Origin: Atriophallophorus winterbourni
Taxonomy: Eukaryota; Platyhelminthes; Trematoda; Plagiorchiida; Microphallidae
Direction of reading: 5' to 3'
Length of the DNA: 64,000 nucleotides
NCBI GenBank assembly: GCA_013407085.1
Contig: JACCGJ010016190.1
Location: 48,203 to 112,202, forward strand
The number at the start of each line of letters is the position of its first letter. Positions within the stretch are counted from its first letter, which is position 1. The position numbers and the translations under genes are program-made. The notes under the pieces are model-generated. The model worked only from the letters and a program-made list of their open reading frames with translations. It ran no database searches and was not told the origin of the DNA. This document shows positions 1-14,300 of the stretch, piece after piece.

Positions 1-750
1 TCAGCAAGACGTTGTGTTATAATGTGTACAAGATCATTTTTATGAACAGGATAAGGTTGTGATTTTCCCAGAAAAGGAATTTAAACGAGATAATAATCAC
101 CAAGCCAATCCACCAAATATTTTTCGTGTCACCCGTTAGGCTAATTGTTTAGTTTGAATAGAAATGGTGTGAGATATATCCTTACTAACTAGAATATTGG
201 AAGATAAATGATTAGGAGGCAACTGAGTTGTATTGATAAATAACCTTTTATATAGTCTGCGGTAAAATGAACAGGACATGAGTATGTATCAGAGACTCAT
301 CCACAAACCGAACAATTTGCGAGCATTTTTCAGACGAATAATTGATGTGTAATGTAACGATGTATTGTTAAGTTATCAAATTGTTTGGTCTGCCTAAATG
401 CCAGTTAGACAAATCCATCTAGTTTACCAACTGGAATACCAGTTGCTTGTTTCAGCGTATCGTTATCCACAGTCAGGTAAAACTTCGGAATTTTAAACAC
501 ACATTTACGAATGCTGAATTTCATACGCATCTATGTTTTCTGATTTTTTCGGTCATGGTAGAACTCAGCCAAGTTTTCTCATATATTACATCGATTTAAT
601 CTGAACAATTATGAATTAGTCAAATACATACACGTTATCGATTGACTGATTTTAACATTAAAAGCTTTAGCGAGGTTTATGTTCGCTTCAATGTTACGAC
701 GTCCAATTAAATTCGTGAAATTATCAACCGTGACTAGTTTTCATGCCAAA
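1..750. other. AT-rich flank, no gene seen
   Basis: No long reading frame, repeat family or RNA gene was recognised here. The stretch lies upstream of the TATA box at 753 and probably holds the distal promoter of the micro-exon gene, but I see no specific regulatory motif. Confidence 0.5.
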
Positions 751-752
751 CA

Positions 753-758
753 TATAAA
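753..758 (+). promoter_or_regulatory. TATA box of the micro-exon gene
   Basis: TATAAA lies 46 bases before the first ATG (804). With usual TATA-to-start spacing, transcription would begin near 780-785 and give a 5' leader of only about 20 nt. Such motifs arise by chance in AT-rich DNA, so the support is its position just ahead of a signal-peptide exon. Confidence 0.5.
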
Positions 759-803
759 GGCGAAGTTGGTTGAAAGAACAATCCGGAGAAGATCGTTAGA
801 AAA

Positions 804-864
804 ATGATGTACCGACTGCTAGCAATCTTGGTTTTGATCCAGGTTGTATTTGCCATTATTCCGA
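804..864 (+). CDS. MEG exon 1: start codon and signal peptide
   Basis: Two adjacent ATGs (804, 807) open a frame of 20 codons plus one base, ending at the strong donor GTAAGT (865). The peptide starts MMYRLLAILV and has a basic residue, a hydrophobic core of about 12 residues, then VFA followed by IIP. This is a typical secretory signal with probable cleavage after Ala17. It leaves phase 1, matching every downstream exon. The first ATG is used here; starting at the second would remove one Met only. A single long signal-peptide exon followed by micro-exons is the MEG signature. Confidence 0.75.
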
Positions 865-3800
865 GTAAGTGTCTAGACGTAATTATTTTCATACTACACT
901 AGTAATTTACAGAAAAAAATATAAAAAGTTTCACAAAATTAATGATTTAAAATGATATAATCAACTTAGCTAATTGCTGCTACTTTCAATTGCTTTGACA
1001 CAATTTAACGAATAAGTTTTTTATCAGGCAAATATCACAATCACAATTGAGAGCTAGTATACAGAAAAATGTGATCTAATTGTGATAGAATAATCATAAG
1101 ATAATACTAACCTAATTGATGTTAACAGAATGAACGAGATAATTCATACTGAGAGATAAACTGATGCTGGAATACATTTATGAATTACTTTTCCATTGAG
1201 CTATAGATTACTAATAACTAAAAAATATAATCGCCATTGTGGACCAATCAAACATTATAGACTTTGGAAATATTTGATTTTGAATAGACTTTTGAATTTT
1301 AACATATAACTATCCATTTAATTCGAAGGTTTGGATTTTGAAACTGGTAACAAATTGTCGGGGGTAAACTACATAAAAATTGCAATATTACTATACATCG
1401 AAACTACTCATAGCGTGTAAACATTAGTAAGTAATCGTGAAATAAAACATTATAAATTTGAAGAATTTGGTGTAATGATGATATATTGAAATTTTTATGC
1501 ATAATTTAGGAAATGATGTAATTTAATCGTTTTATACTGCATTTTATTTCACCGTGTTCAACCTATATAACACATTTTAAAATTTACGCGATTGATAGCC
1601 TTCAATGAGGAAAGTGCAACATATTTGCAGTTAAGCACGATATGTGAACCTGACTGGTAAAAAATCACAAAGATATTTCACATTGTTTTTAATGTAGGCA
1701 ATAAACGAACCTCACTACTTAACGTTAATACATTTTGCCAATATCAAGCGATTGAGTTTAGATTATATCAATTTGCAGTTAAATTATAGTTTCTACACCA
1801 ATTAGATTCAACAGATTTGCTTATGCGAAGAATACGTGAGTTGTTTCATTTTCTACAATATTTGGAACTGGAGCACGTTTTACGTCATTTTTATGTAATC
1901 CTAGAAAATGTATCAGGACTATAATATTTGTCGACTAAATTCGCTTTATTTAATTATGATGTTCGTCATTTTAACGAAGCCTTACCAATCATTTAAAAGT
2001 CCGAAGAACACGCGCTCAACAAATATAACTGCTTTATGTTATGTATCGAAAGGATGGTCTCAAATCGTTTCCATGTGATACAACTTCGTTGCATTAACAA
2101 TTAGTATCTCCCACCGAGCCACTCACTCGCAGAATATATAGTACATATAATTGCTTCAATTAATTTTAATCAAATCTACGTGTATGTTATTTTATTAATA
2201 TTATTATTATATTAATCATTGTAAAACCAGTAAAACCATTAATCACGTTTTAAATTATTCATTTACGATATATAGTTTGTTATACTAAAACAGCGCATTA
2301 TTCTCTGAAGCTGTTTACCATTTTATTACATTTCAATATTGAATATCGAATTTAATATATGCACCAATCACAACCATATTTTTCCCACATCAATCTTTTA
2401 AAAGTACAGTTAACTTTGCATTTATTTCGCAATTTATTATCATATGAATTATTGAGGAAAAATAAAATTAATGAATGAATTGGCAACTAAAAAAAGGTAA
2501 ACGTTAATATAGTGATCAAGACGACTCCAAAATCTAAATTTACCTCAGTTTAAGTTACCTATATCCCAAACAGAAGTTCCACTCTATGAAGCTCGAACTA
2601 TGAATATTACTCGTTCTTAGTCATTTTAACGGATTGTAAATCTATATTGTATACTATACTGAGAGGAGTCACATTTCAATTGTCATACTAGTTTATTTAA
2701 TTTCAATTAAATTTTCAAATTTAATAAGATTTTCGATTGTACGCTCCCAGCAAACCTTTCTAGTGGATTTTAATGAGCTTGTCGAATTTTTTTGAACCTG
2801 TGTCAGAGGTGTTAAATAATCATGCATGCATTTTTTCACACATATACAACGAGTGTTCTCTTGGTGTTTGCACTCATCGGTTAGTGATAATTTAATTCGG
2901 AAGAACACACCTTAAAAATGGAGAAATGGTAGAGAGTGATTATATCTTCAAGGTGCTGTTGAATACTTTTTGTTTCTCCATTGTATCAAGTCATACGGAT
3001 CCCGAAAGAAGTATGCATACCTGATAAGTGCAAGCAGCACGAAGCCGGTCGTAGTGAGTGCAATGGAAATACATGCCAAGAAGAATCTTTATATAAAACC
3101 ATGAGATTAACATCATCTCCATATGTGTGGGCACATATAATTGAACAGGTTTGTTCCGCCAACCTAATCCAATTGTGGCTTTATAATTCATATCTTTTGT
3201 AATAGGAATTGAAGTAATTTCGTGGCATGCTACAATCTTTAAATTTTGCTGTTAAATCCAAGCAAAATATTTTTATACAAACCTCTAATATTAATACAAC
3301 CTCAACATTTTTCGCAGGGAAAATGGCAATCTCCGAAGGTTCGTTGAATTACTGTGCCAAATAACTAACATGATTCTCGATCAAGGTTGTTTCAGAAAAC
3401 TTGAAGTTACAGAAGAACAGATTACCAATAAAAAATCTGCTAAATATAGTAGAGCAAATTAATCAATATGCATGCGTATCCCGAGTGTACTGTCCTTACC
3501 TGATGAATGCAAACAGCACGAAAACACTCGTGGCTCGGTATATGATAAAGATGCATTCAAATAATCATTTTCAAACCAAATTAAATTTATTGATGGCTAA
3601 TTATAAAAGCGATCGCTTTCGCAACTTTTCACCTATGTGTACACGTGATGCAAAGTCATCAGATAAACAAAATTTGTAAATTGACCAATGGCTGATAAAC
3701 AATAACAATTGCATGAAACAGATACCAAGGAGAATTCACATTAACTATACAACGTATTGTATACGATTGCAAAACTGAAGAATCTTACTTATTGTTCGCC

Positions 3801-6800
3801 GCATCGAAAGATGTTCACTCTGTAATCAGAAAATGCTCAATTGAGTTCAGTTAAGCTCAGAGTTGAATTAATCACATAATTATCATACACTTCATTCTAA
3901 ACATTAGAGTCACTTTTGCGACGTTTAGAATCATCACTGATACGTCCACGTGCTGAGAAATTATTCTACTTTTGATATGCACATGAATTTGATTCATACG
4001 GATTAAGGGTAAACATTATTGTTAATCCTATGATGTTTACCGCCATGAAAGTTCTATTATTAATTATATGTGATGATTAATTAAAGCGGGTAGATTTTGA
4101 TGCAAAACAAACTAAACAATAAGGAACAGGAACATTGATTCAACTTGTTGGTGTGTGGGATAAATCTGAAGAAGAAATCTTTTTGTCCCCATAAATACAG
4201 GACCTTGAATATTACTGCATTCGCATAAATATTTACTTCCAAATAGAATGGATTTAACTATAACGACATTGGTTTCAACTTAATACAAACAAACAATTTG
4301 TATTTTATAAAAACAGACATCTCGGTGATCAAATGACTTTTTATAATAAAAAAATTACATTGAAATAGATCCAAATGATTCATCTTCATCTGGTAAATTT
4401 AGAAATTACTTTTCATGAATAAATGAATGAAGTGTTAAATTTTCAAACTTTTGCGTTTTGTACCTTTTTAATCAATGGACATTTATTCTGTCTAATCATA
4501 CTTTCTCCACGTGATGACGACTAAAGTCAGTTGCAGTGTTACCCAAATGATTGCGTAATATATATTAAATCAATTTCTATTTGAATTAAACCTATACTTA
4601 TAACTTGCTAATGAAAGGGCATTTATTCGCATACGTAAGTAATTAGAACCAATGATCTTAGTTGCTCAGCGTTCGGTATAATTTTCTAATCATTGAAACA
4701 GTATAGAAGCTCGATGGCACAAACATGCTAGAAGAGTACCCAGTCTTTCGAGCAATGGCCTATATACTTGGTCATCAGTAAAATGTTCCCGAGAAGTACG
4801 TGCAATCATTTGCTTTCCAGGGTCTGGAAACGAAGGAGAAATTTTTAAAAAGGTTCTTCCAGCAGTTTTTTTCAAGCTGCCAGTAATCTAGCCACACTTG
4901 TGGTTTTCAACATTTGCGTAGTCGATATATTAGTCTAAACCATTATGAGATGCTAAATCACAAAATATGCGTAGCATTTTAGTCGGTTGAAAATTGAACA
5001 TCAGTTTGATCTCATATGACCAGTTATGAAGTTGTCCATCAGAAATCGTTCATCTGGGCTATTGTTTGCTATCTATTTTTTCATAAGAGTACAAAACCTT
5101 CTTGCCATCATTTATTCTCCGTTGGTGGTTCATGTTCATTTCGATCAATATCGGTCGAACCACTAATATACATGGAGATCCGTCATTGACCGCAACAATA
5201 TGCAATATGGATTCAAAATTCAAGAATTTATAATATCAAAATCTTGTTGCTGTAAAACATCATATGATATTCGTATAAAGATAAAAAATGACAATAAAAA
5301 ATTCAGGCACTCGAAAAATCGACGGTTTCGTAGTTAGATAAAAATGACATGTATTGTTTCCATATGATGGAAAAATATTCTTGAATATAAATGACCTGGA
5401 GAGTTGCTGAAATGTGTTATGTAACGGGATATAGTGTGAATTGTTAAGCATAAATATATCCAGTTTGTTCCTGAAAATCTCTTTCACTAGATGATTGTAC
5501 AACGTCTGGCGGTAATGAGTTCTTTAAAAAACAAACGCACAACCGCTATAGAAGAACCGACGACATTTTCGGTGAGAATTTGGGTTATCCAATACCAACG
5601 TATGAGTGCGTGTGGTATGGCTTGACCGGAAGCAAAATAGACGCCTCTTTAAGTTTATTAGTTAATGAGTTAGGATTAGATCTAATCGAACCAGTCTGCG
5701 AGGCAGTGTGTCCAAATTAAGTTGAACCAGGCAATTCTAATATGGTAGGTTGCGGAGACTGCCCACCATTTTAGTTGCTCAGTGATAAATCCTCTCGATC
5801 ATCTTGATGTTCTTTTATAGCCCTGGTGCGCAAGTTCGCACTGAGTAATCAATCATTTTGGTAATATGTGGATTAAGGCGCAAGGGGAATGTTTCAAGAG
5901 AAAAAAACAAATATACGTCGAGGTATACTTAGCATGTGTCTAGCCCAGCTGTACATGGCTTCGTATTGCACGCTGTTCTTCAGACTTCCATTGATCCAAA
6001 TGCTGAGGTCCTTCTCTTCTGTTGTCCGTTCCAGTTTATATGATCCAAGTTTGTGGATGAATGGAAAATCTTTACCTATTTGCAACATTTTGCACCTTCC
6101 TAATTTGAATGTTAGTTTGTTCCTCTGTGAACAGTTGTTGAATATATATAAATCACTCTGTATGTGCAAACAGGCAACCCTTGACTTGATTCGAATTTAA
6201 AGTTTAGCATCGTCCACAAAAAGAACCATCTTAGCTGTAACAAGTTTCGAAAGGTCGTTGATGTAAAACAAGATGAACCGGGTAATGTATCAAATCCTGT
6301 GGGACACAGCTAGACCATTCTATGTCCCTAGTCATCTCACCGTAGATGCGTTCAGTTGCCTTGCGTTCAAAATCGTAGCTTCCCAGCCAGATAGAAATGC
6401 ACACACTAGCTTTATCAGGAGAATAGAATGGTCCCCGCGATCAGATGTTTTAGATATGTTCAAGTAACACGGAAGCACGCAACCAAACACATCCACTCCC
6501 TCATACAGACATTCATTGTCTCCAATAGGTTAGTCATGCAAGAACGTGACTTCCTAAAACCATGTTGCCTTCTGGACAACAAGTTTAGGTTTTCAAGATG
6601 ACTCTCGATTAGTTCACACACAAATCGCTTCATAACTTTCGAGATAAATGAAATGAGTGCATCATGGTAACGGAGAACATTTTATAGCAATCGTGCATTA
6701 AACTAATGATACCTTGTCCACTTGAATGATTATTGCAACATGCTTAAACAACGCGTTTCATTATTCATGAAATTTATGAAATTTTTTAGCAACAAAATAC

Positions 6801-9800
6801 ACGTGAAATTTGAGTTGAAAAATCGAAAAAAAGCAAATATGTTTTCAAATATTTAAACATTTCTCAAGTTATAAAGCTTTTCGATAATTTCAAATCAGAC
6901 TTGCAATTTCTTACTTCTGAACAATGACTCATGTTATGAATATCAGAATTTTCATCCATGCCTCTCCCATTTGCCAGTCGATGTTATTGCTTTTGTTCAA
7001 TATTTATCTGAGACAGCGAGTGTGATTGATTAATTGTCAAAGTCAAGAATTGACTCAACCCACTTTAATAAATGTTCATTGAGGAGAGATAGCAGAAGGC
7101 TGCCGCAATTATTTTTCGCAAACCAGTTTCTACACATTTTAACCACATGTACGCTGATATAACGAGATTAAATAAACTTCTCAAATGTTCCACCCAGGAC
7201 TGGATAAAATTTGTTTGTTACCTGATGTTGAAAGGATATCCCATGAGCTGCTTCAAACCGATAAATTCATAGCTTTGGAATATCATTCAACACACCCGTC
7301 ATTGAAAGGCTATCAGAACCGATATCTGATAATTAAGTCAATATTTTATAATTTTAAATAAAGTTTATACAAAACAAAGTTGGAACATTCAGTTATATGA
7401 AGCGATTGTATGCAAATAAGGAATTGAATTGAGATTATGTTCATATATTAAAAATATTATTATGTTATTTTCAGTAACAACGGACGAATTAGAAGGTACT
7501 ATTTTACTGAATTTAAAATATCTGTTTAAAAAGAAGTTTTATTATTAATATTAAATTCATATATATATAAATATTATATATATATATATATATATATTAT
7601 GTTATAATCTATATTAATTATTAGGGAAAAGTATAAACAATTTATTTTCGTGTTCAAATACCCATCCCTTACATGACACACCATGTCAGCAGCAAAATAT
7701 ATTGGTCGTTTAGAAGGGCCTTGACTGCTTGACCAAGAATTACGTTGTGATTATTTATTTTAACATTGTGGTTGTTTGTGAGAACCCTGTTTAACAGTAG
7801 CATACAAGTTTACCGTTGTTTATAATTAATCTATTTTTCATCTTTTGTGGATAACTGGTAAAATTTCAATTGAAAAGACTGACAAACAAGAGCATCTAAC
7901 ATCTACTCGTAGAAAATGACTGGCGCTGAAAATGCTGACAGTTGAAGCGCAACACACACGGAGAGAGATGCTAGTGTCTTATTAAAAAAACCAATTGACC
8001 TTTTATTCGCTTCATCTCCGATTTACAACTCCCTAATAAAGTACGAAATCATAGTTGCATTAGAGTATATCAATTATCCCAGTTGCGCAAAAGTAATCAA
8101 ACAAACGTAAGCTGGCTGTAATCATTCGATTTGCGGCGATTCGATGCGATACATAAAGTCAATCGATGTTAATCGACAGAAAAATATTTTTTATTAAATA
8201 AATTTCATAAAAAACTTCTTTTTAATACAAATTTCAGATAAAATTAATCTGTGGAAATATTTGGTTTGCTAGTCACCCCAGTTTATAAACAGTTTTACTT
8301 TTCCCTGACAGTAGCAACTAAATACAATGAGCATTAATGATAGAGCTAGCAACATTTAAAATTATTTTCATATGATGTATTTTCAAAATCTTTTCTAAGT
8401 TTTTTGTCTTGCGAAAACAAACTTCCAAGAATTCTCAATATATGATATTTGTAATATCGAAAGCGTGTAGGACGTACAAATCTTGTTGACTTCCAAACAT
8501 GCTACAAATCAAGTAAAATCAACACCGTGGCTGGGTGACTGCAAACGGAAAAAATGTTTGAAAAAATTGACGTTAATCACGCTGTATCAAATGGAAACGA
8601 AAGAAATGAAACTTAACATCGTTTGACTGCATTTTATGGCATGGTTAACATCAATGAAATATACATTCTGGTTAGAGACTTTTCATTAAGCTTTAAGCAA
8701 GAAATCATTTCAACAAAAAATGAAAAACGATACTAGCTCATTCAATAGATCACATCTGGATAATAAACGCTAACTTTCACATACTACCACAAATGCTTAG
8801 ACAGCCTATAAAACTTCCATTCCGGTAAAATATTCAACATATTTCGGAATATTTCAAAGAGTCGTACAAAGTGATTTTAAAATAATTGAGAACATTGTTA
8901 AAAATAATCGGCAATTTTTATTCTGAATAAAATAATTTTACACTCATGACATATAGATATGAATCGTTGTTTTTTCAGATGTATCCTCGATTTCTGAAAC
9001 AGATGATGATATATTTCAAATAGTTTCGCCACTACGTATGTGAAATTTAAAACTATATGTTTCATTGAGTGGAATATTTGAACTGCTATTTCGCAACTCA
9101 TTTCAATTTGAAGTCTGAAAAATATCATCAAATTTCATGTCGTTGATAGCCACATTCAGATGATGTCGACCTTGGATGTACATCACCAACGCATGTCTTT
9201 TTCATGCTCAACAGTTTTCAGATGATATAGCTCCCCGATTCGGAAAGAACGATCACCTTAAAGCAATTATTAAGGGAAAAATAGTTTATTTAAAAAAGCA
9301 GGAACTTTTCATTGATATCAAACAACATTAATGGAGATAAATACTAAACGGTGAAGATGAATATGAGCAGTTATACAAATAATACGGCCAGACCATGAGA
9401 CATGTTCCAAGAATTTGGTGGATTAATAATTCACGAAGCAGCATAAACTACAGTTCGGTCTTGAAACTGTTTTGCAATAGTTAGGCACTTTGAACCTGAT
9501 GCTTATTACAAAATATTTTCTTTCAAAACGTTTGGAAATCTTCCAAACATGTCGACAAATTATCCTATATTTTAATTTTAGAATTCATGATTCGTGATTA
9601 TTTTTTTATGTTGTTAACTTATCTGGAAACGACTATTTTCAAGAAATCCAAATGCGCTTTACTTTGCTAATAATAATCAAACTACTTCTTGAAAACAAAC
9701 GCTAACTTATGAAAACTTTCTTTATAAATCGATTAGATTTTAGTGTTATCATATGAATATTTCATCGTAAAACTGGGTTCCAATAACAAAATAGAATTTA

Positions 9801-11300
9801 TTATACTTCTCACTATTATTATGTGCATCTCACAAAATAAACGTTTCGAAGAGGTGATGGAAATTCTCGATATAACACACCAGATGGTGAGCAATATTCA
9901 GCTGAATACATTTAGTTCGATAAACACAATGTTTTAAACACTGGAACTCTTCAAAATTTGATGAAATGCATCAGCTTTGAAACTTTGTTGCAATGTTTCG
10001 GATCCTGATGAAGTTGAAATTTATTATTGTAAAGCTGATTGCATATCATATTCTAAGATTCGAAAACCTTCAGATGAATGGAGACTTTAATCTTAGCATC
10101 TGTGGCGTGAGAGTCATAAAAGTTTCGAATTAAAACTTCATAGTTTCAATTTATATTGCAATAAGAATTATACTAATTTAAACTACATATTCACTCAGCC
10201 AATGGCATGTCATTGATCAACATTATTAATTCTCTAAATTTCTGCGTATTAAATCAGTTGATATCAAGTCATACTAATCTTTTCATACCTTATTTATCTA
10301 CTTTAAATGGTATGCCCAATGAAGTGTCAAACTTGGAAAAAAATAATTTAGCTATGGGATGTTTTCTGATGGTTAACCTTAATGCTTCCGATGAATTTAC
10401 AGCTCGTGATGCCTTTGTACGAACTACTATACTAACCTCAGAGTTTCCGTACGGTATATCAGCACTTTGTTTACCAATATTTTGAAAGAATAATTTTCCA
10501 CTGTTTCAAGGCTCACTGAACCTGATCTTACGTTCTCCACCTGATGACGGCAAACAGCCAGAAACCGGTAGTGGTGTGTAAGGGATGGTGATGTGAGCAC
10601 AACACATTACATAGGTATGGGATTTTTTCTGATGATTAACCATAAGTCATCCGATGCATTTACACTTCGTGATGACTTTCTACGAACGTCTATGCTAACC
10701 TCAACGTTTCCGTACGATATATCAGCATATTCTTCACCTATATTTTGAACCACTTTATATTATTATTCAGCCTCAGTAAACATCAGTTTGTAATTGTCTG
10801 CAGCTGCCCAAGCATTTTTCTGCGTCGTATGGATTCTAGTTACTGTATTAATTCGATTTATTTATGTGGGACTGCAAACTTAGAGGACCTGTTAAACTTT
10901 AAGTTGCTTTTTAAATTTTTATCGAGTATGGAGGTCGTACATGCTATAGAACAATTCTTAGTTCTGTGAAAAATCGCAAAATACTCATTTATTGGAGATG
11001 TTCGCGTGATGACACTCTAGTTCAAGTAGTAGTCGGTCACACTATATAATTATATTAATAACATATACTTCTTTCCATTCTGTAAGGATAATTACACATC
11101 TAAACGTTTTCGAAAAGGAACTAGTTTCATATATTTCCTCAGAGCCTTACTCCAGATGCAATCTTGTACACTTGATTTAGTGTTTTTCTTTTTTCTTTCA
11201 AAGACGTACTGCATGCTTTCAGCAACACAACTCAGACAAGCATAATAAGACGAAGATTGTAATAGAGTATACTTTTCAACTTTTACTATATATATAATAT

Positions 11301-11331
<31 letters not shown>

Positions 11332-14300
11332 GCTCGATACAATTAACATGAACATGATCCAAAACAAAAACTGTTTTGTACCCGATTTTCTGTTTAGCAT
11401 TTCTTTGAAGGTATCGAATCAACTGAAGTATCAATTGAGTTAACAGATGATAGCCCGAGTCCATATTGGTCGGTGTCCTAACCGACAAATTGCGAAGACC
11501 GTTAAATTTCTATACAAATGAAAATATGACAAATTCGTTTTTAGGTGATGAGGCCTTGTTATACCAAATGTAACTCTGCATTCGACAGTGTTATAAACAT
11601 AAGTTTCTAAAAGCTTATCTGCACCTCTTTCTCTCTCTATATATATGTATGAAACATTTCCAGTTTAGTTCATCCGGTGTTTTGAACTCAAAATTACTTC
11701 AAGCCAGATATTTATTAATTATTTAATAATTTAGTTATTACTATGACTATGCCGATCGAGAAATATTTGATTGTTATTCAGCATCTATCTTATACCGACA
11801 TTATTTCATAATAATTTACCAGCTTCAATAAGTTCTCCAACACCGTCACGAGGTATGAAAGCACATCAGATTTACTCATCCACCTGCACATTTATATATT
11901 AATACATTTGAAGGATTTAATAATGTGGCTAAAAATTCAAATCGATAGTTTACATTTTATCTACTCATTTCGCAGTATTCACTATATCTGCTGTATAATG
12001 TACTACCAATTAATTACATTGATGTGAGTTACCGTATGTTGAATGGTACACCAAAGCGAAAGAAGTAACATTGTTATTCAAGTTGATTAGAAATTGGGGT
12101 ACTTGCTTGTAGTGCAGCTAGAAAGCTAAAAAAAATTTGCAATAAATAACCCGAAATAAATTTACACCCTGTGCTAAATTTGGAAGAAATTCTTGAAATT
12201 GATACCGAATTATATCTGGTAACACTTAGTGGCTTATCAGTTGCTAATTGTTTCCTTCTGGATTATATAACATCAAAAAATATAAACAAAACTGAACCAA
12301 CCAGGCTTGATCAATAAATCTCTCAAATATTATAAGCCTATAATTCTAAATCAGTTAGACTAATCACTCATTTCTGAATACTTTTTCAATTTTATCATTC
12401 CCGTTTAATAAACAGAATTTCAACTATATTCTTTGAATAGTAAGCAGGCGAAATATTTGAAATTCATGGGAACTGTTCTGCGAATCGTTACACCAAAATC
12501 CTTGGAGATATAAGTTTGAACAAAAAGTGTCTACACGTTGATCGCAATAAGAATAAACCACTCAATCGGTTTAACGGACACGGGAGGAAGAATATGATGA
12601 TACATACATTTCAGATCAGAAGATAGTGAATCTTAAATATTCACACAAACGTAATTTATTAAATTTTGGGTAACTATAAAATATTTCCTCTACTAATTTT
12701 TCATAAATATCATATTAAAGGTTCTCAACGATCACGATCACCCACCCCAGGTAAATAACATGATGTATATCTCTATGGATATTGAATGAATCTGATAAAT
12801 ACATGTAAATGTATCCTTAGTAAATTGTACAAACTATTTTCTGTTTTAAGTAATGTATTACTCACATCCCCCGCACTTACAATGTGAGCAATACATTACT
12901 GTGGCCATCCATAAGCGCCTCAATTGCTTGATCAATAATCACTTTGTGATTCTGTGTTTGAACATCGTGGCTCGTTGTAAGAACCCTGTGTGAATGTGGA
13001 ATTCAAGTATAACTTTGTTTTCTATTTTAGTTGTTGCAAAATTACTATTTTTGAATGGTTCATTTAGAAATCAGCTTTGTAGTAACTCCCTCAACGGAAG
13101 CGCCGGAATAGCAGATATATAAATAATAAATTATTCGAGCAATGGTTTCTACCGGAGTGAACATTTGCCAATATCTCAAAGCAACGTCAGAAAATCCCGT
13201 ACGCATGGATAATGTTAGAGTTTTGAAAAGAGACAAATATGAGGAAGGAATTCGTAATAAAAATACGTGTGCTAAAAAATACTTGTGACGCAAACAAGCG
13301 CGCAACAGAAATTTCGTGCATTGACTAGTTCTTCGTGCACTAAAGGGAAATAGATGTGAAGAACTTGTATGTCGGGAAGAAGTAACCGCGCTATTCACAT
13401 TCAAACTGTAACTTTTAAATTTACCAATGTGTGTTTGCCGATGGAATAAAGTAGATAATCTTGCATACATTGAGCTAAACCCGTTCGAAAGCACTAAATA
13501 TTTGTAAGTCACAATAAGAAAAGAACGGATCAGCTAAGTCTTTAAAAGAAAAAAACCAGGGTAAAAATGCCGCTATCACTAGTTGAACACTTTGTATAAA
13601 GTTCCAACATGTAGACTATTCATCAAACCAACAAAAATAGTCAGAACCAGTTACAGTTAGTGATGAAATATTTAGCTAATTCTAGATATTTACTGGTGTT
13701 AAATCCTTTCGCATCACAAAGGATTTGAATGAAGTTGAATAACATTACTCCCGAATGTGAACTATGTGATGAGTATTCCTCCGTTCCGTAAACGAAGCGC
13801 TTGACTTATGACACACCGTCAACTGAAGTTTCCAGTTATCAGACAATTTTAAATATTTACAAATGACCATAGTTCGGACACATGCCGATCTTTTTTTCAC
13901 GCAGGATCTACAGTCACATTTACAATCTGGTTAGAGTTTGTCACAACAGATAGTCATCTGGTATCAATTACATGAGCAATAATAGAAAGTTTAATGCGAA
14001 TGTCTAATGATCTCATTCCGCATGGGATTGATCAGACAGCAGCAGAATAACTGAAATTGTAGGAGTATCTGATAAGGATGGAGTCTTAATTTCATTTCTG
14101 ACTTCTCTGGCAACTTATCTTACTTTGATCAATGTCAGCTCAAGTATTAATTAAAAAAATCGCATTCTACTATTGTACTATCTATCGCATCGACTGGTGA
14201 CCAACAAGCAATTGACTTTTACACAAACGTAAAATTGGCCTCACATTTCATCCCCTTTCGCTGTTCTTATTGAAAACAATATTATAATTTTCGAGTAATT

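Larger units (their letters stand above)
865..7474 (+). other. Intron 1 of the MEG, 6.6 kb
   Basis: This is AT-rich intronic sequence without conserved long frames. It contains two weak candidate micro-exons (1815, 3318), two hammerhead-like motifs (3011, 3481) and a CR1-like reverse transcriptase remnant (about 5860-6670). From about 6905 it enters the duplicated block. The rest (865-1800, 1840-2980, 3560-5850, 6680-7470) shows nothing I recognise. Confidence 0.5.
9036..11822 (+). other. MEG intron 3
   Basis: About 9160-10095 is absent from duplication copy 2. Its first 90 bases resemble the 3' tip of the RTE family (minus orientation); the rest is unrecognised. At 10330-10490 and 10618-10745 there is a local duplication split by a hammerhead-bearing repeat. 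A TA run lies at 11285-11332. Confidence 0.5.

Noticed and set aside
4690..4875. 61-codon minus-strand frame
   Set aside because: No recognisable domain, splice context or second copy.
9996..10010. CTGATGA near 9996 as another hammerhead
   Set aside because: No stem II can form before the following GAAA.
10196..10242. Possible 47-nt exon after TCACTCAG
   Set aside because: Not a multiple of three in either copy, unlike every supported internal exon.
11980..12003. 24-nt AG/GT window that looked like another micro-exon
   Set aside because: Contains a stop in phase 1 in both duplication copies.
13060..13512. 150-codon minus-strand frame
   Set aside because: The matching stretch in duplication copy 2 (29200-29690) does not keep it open, and no domain is recognisable.
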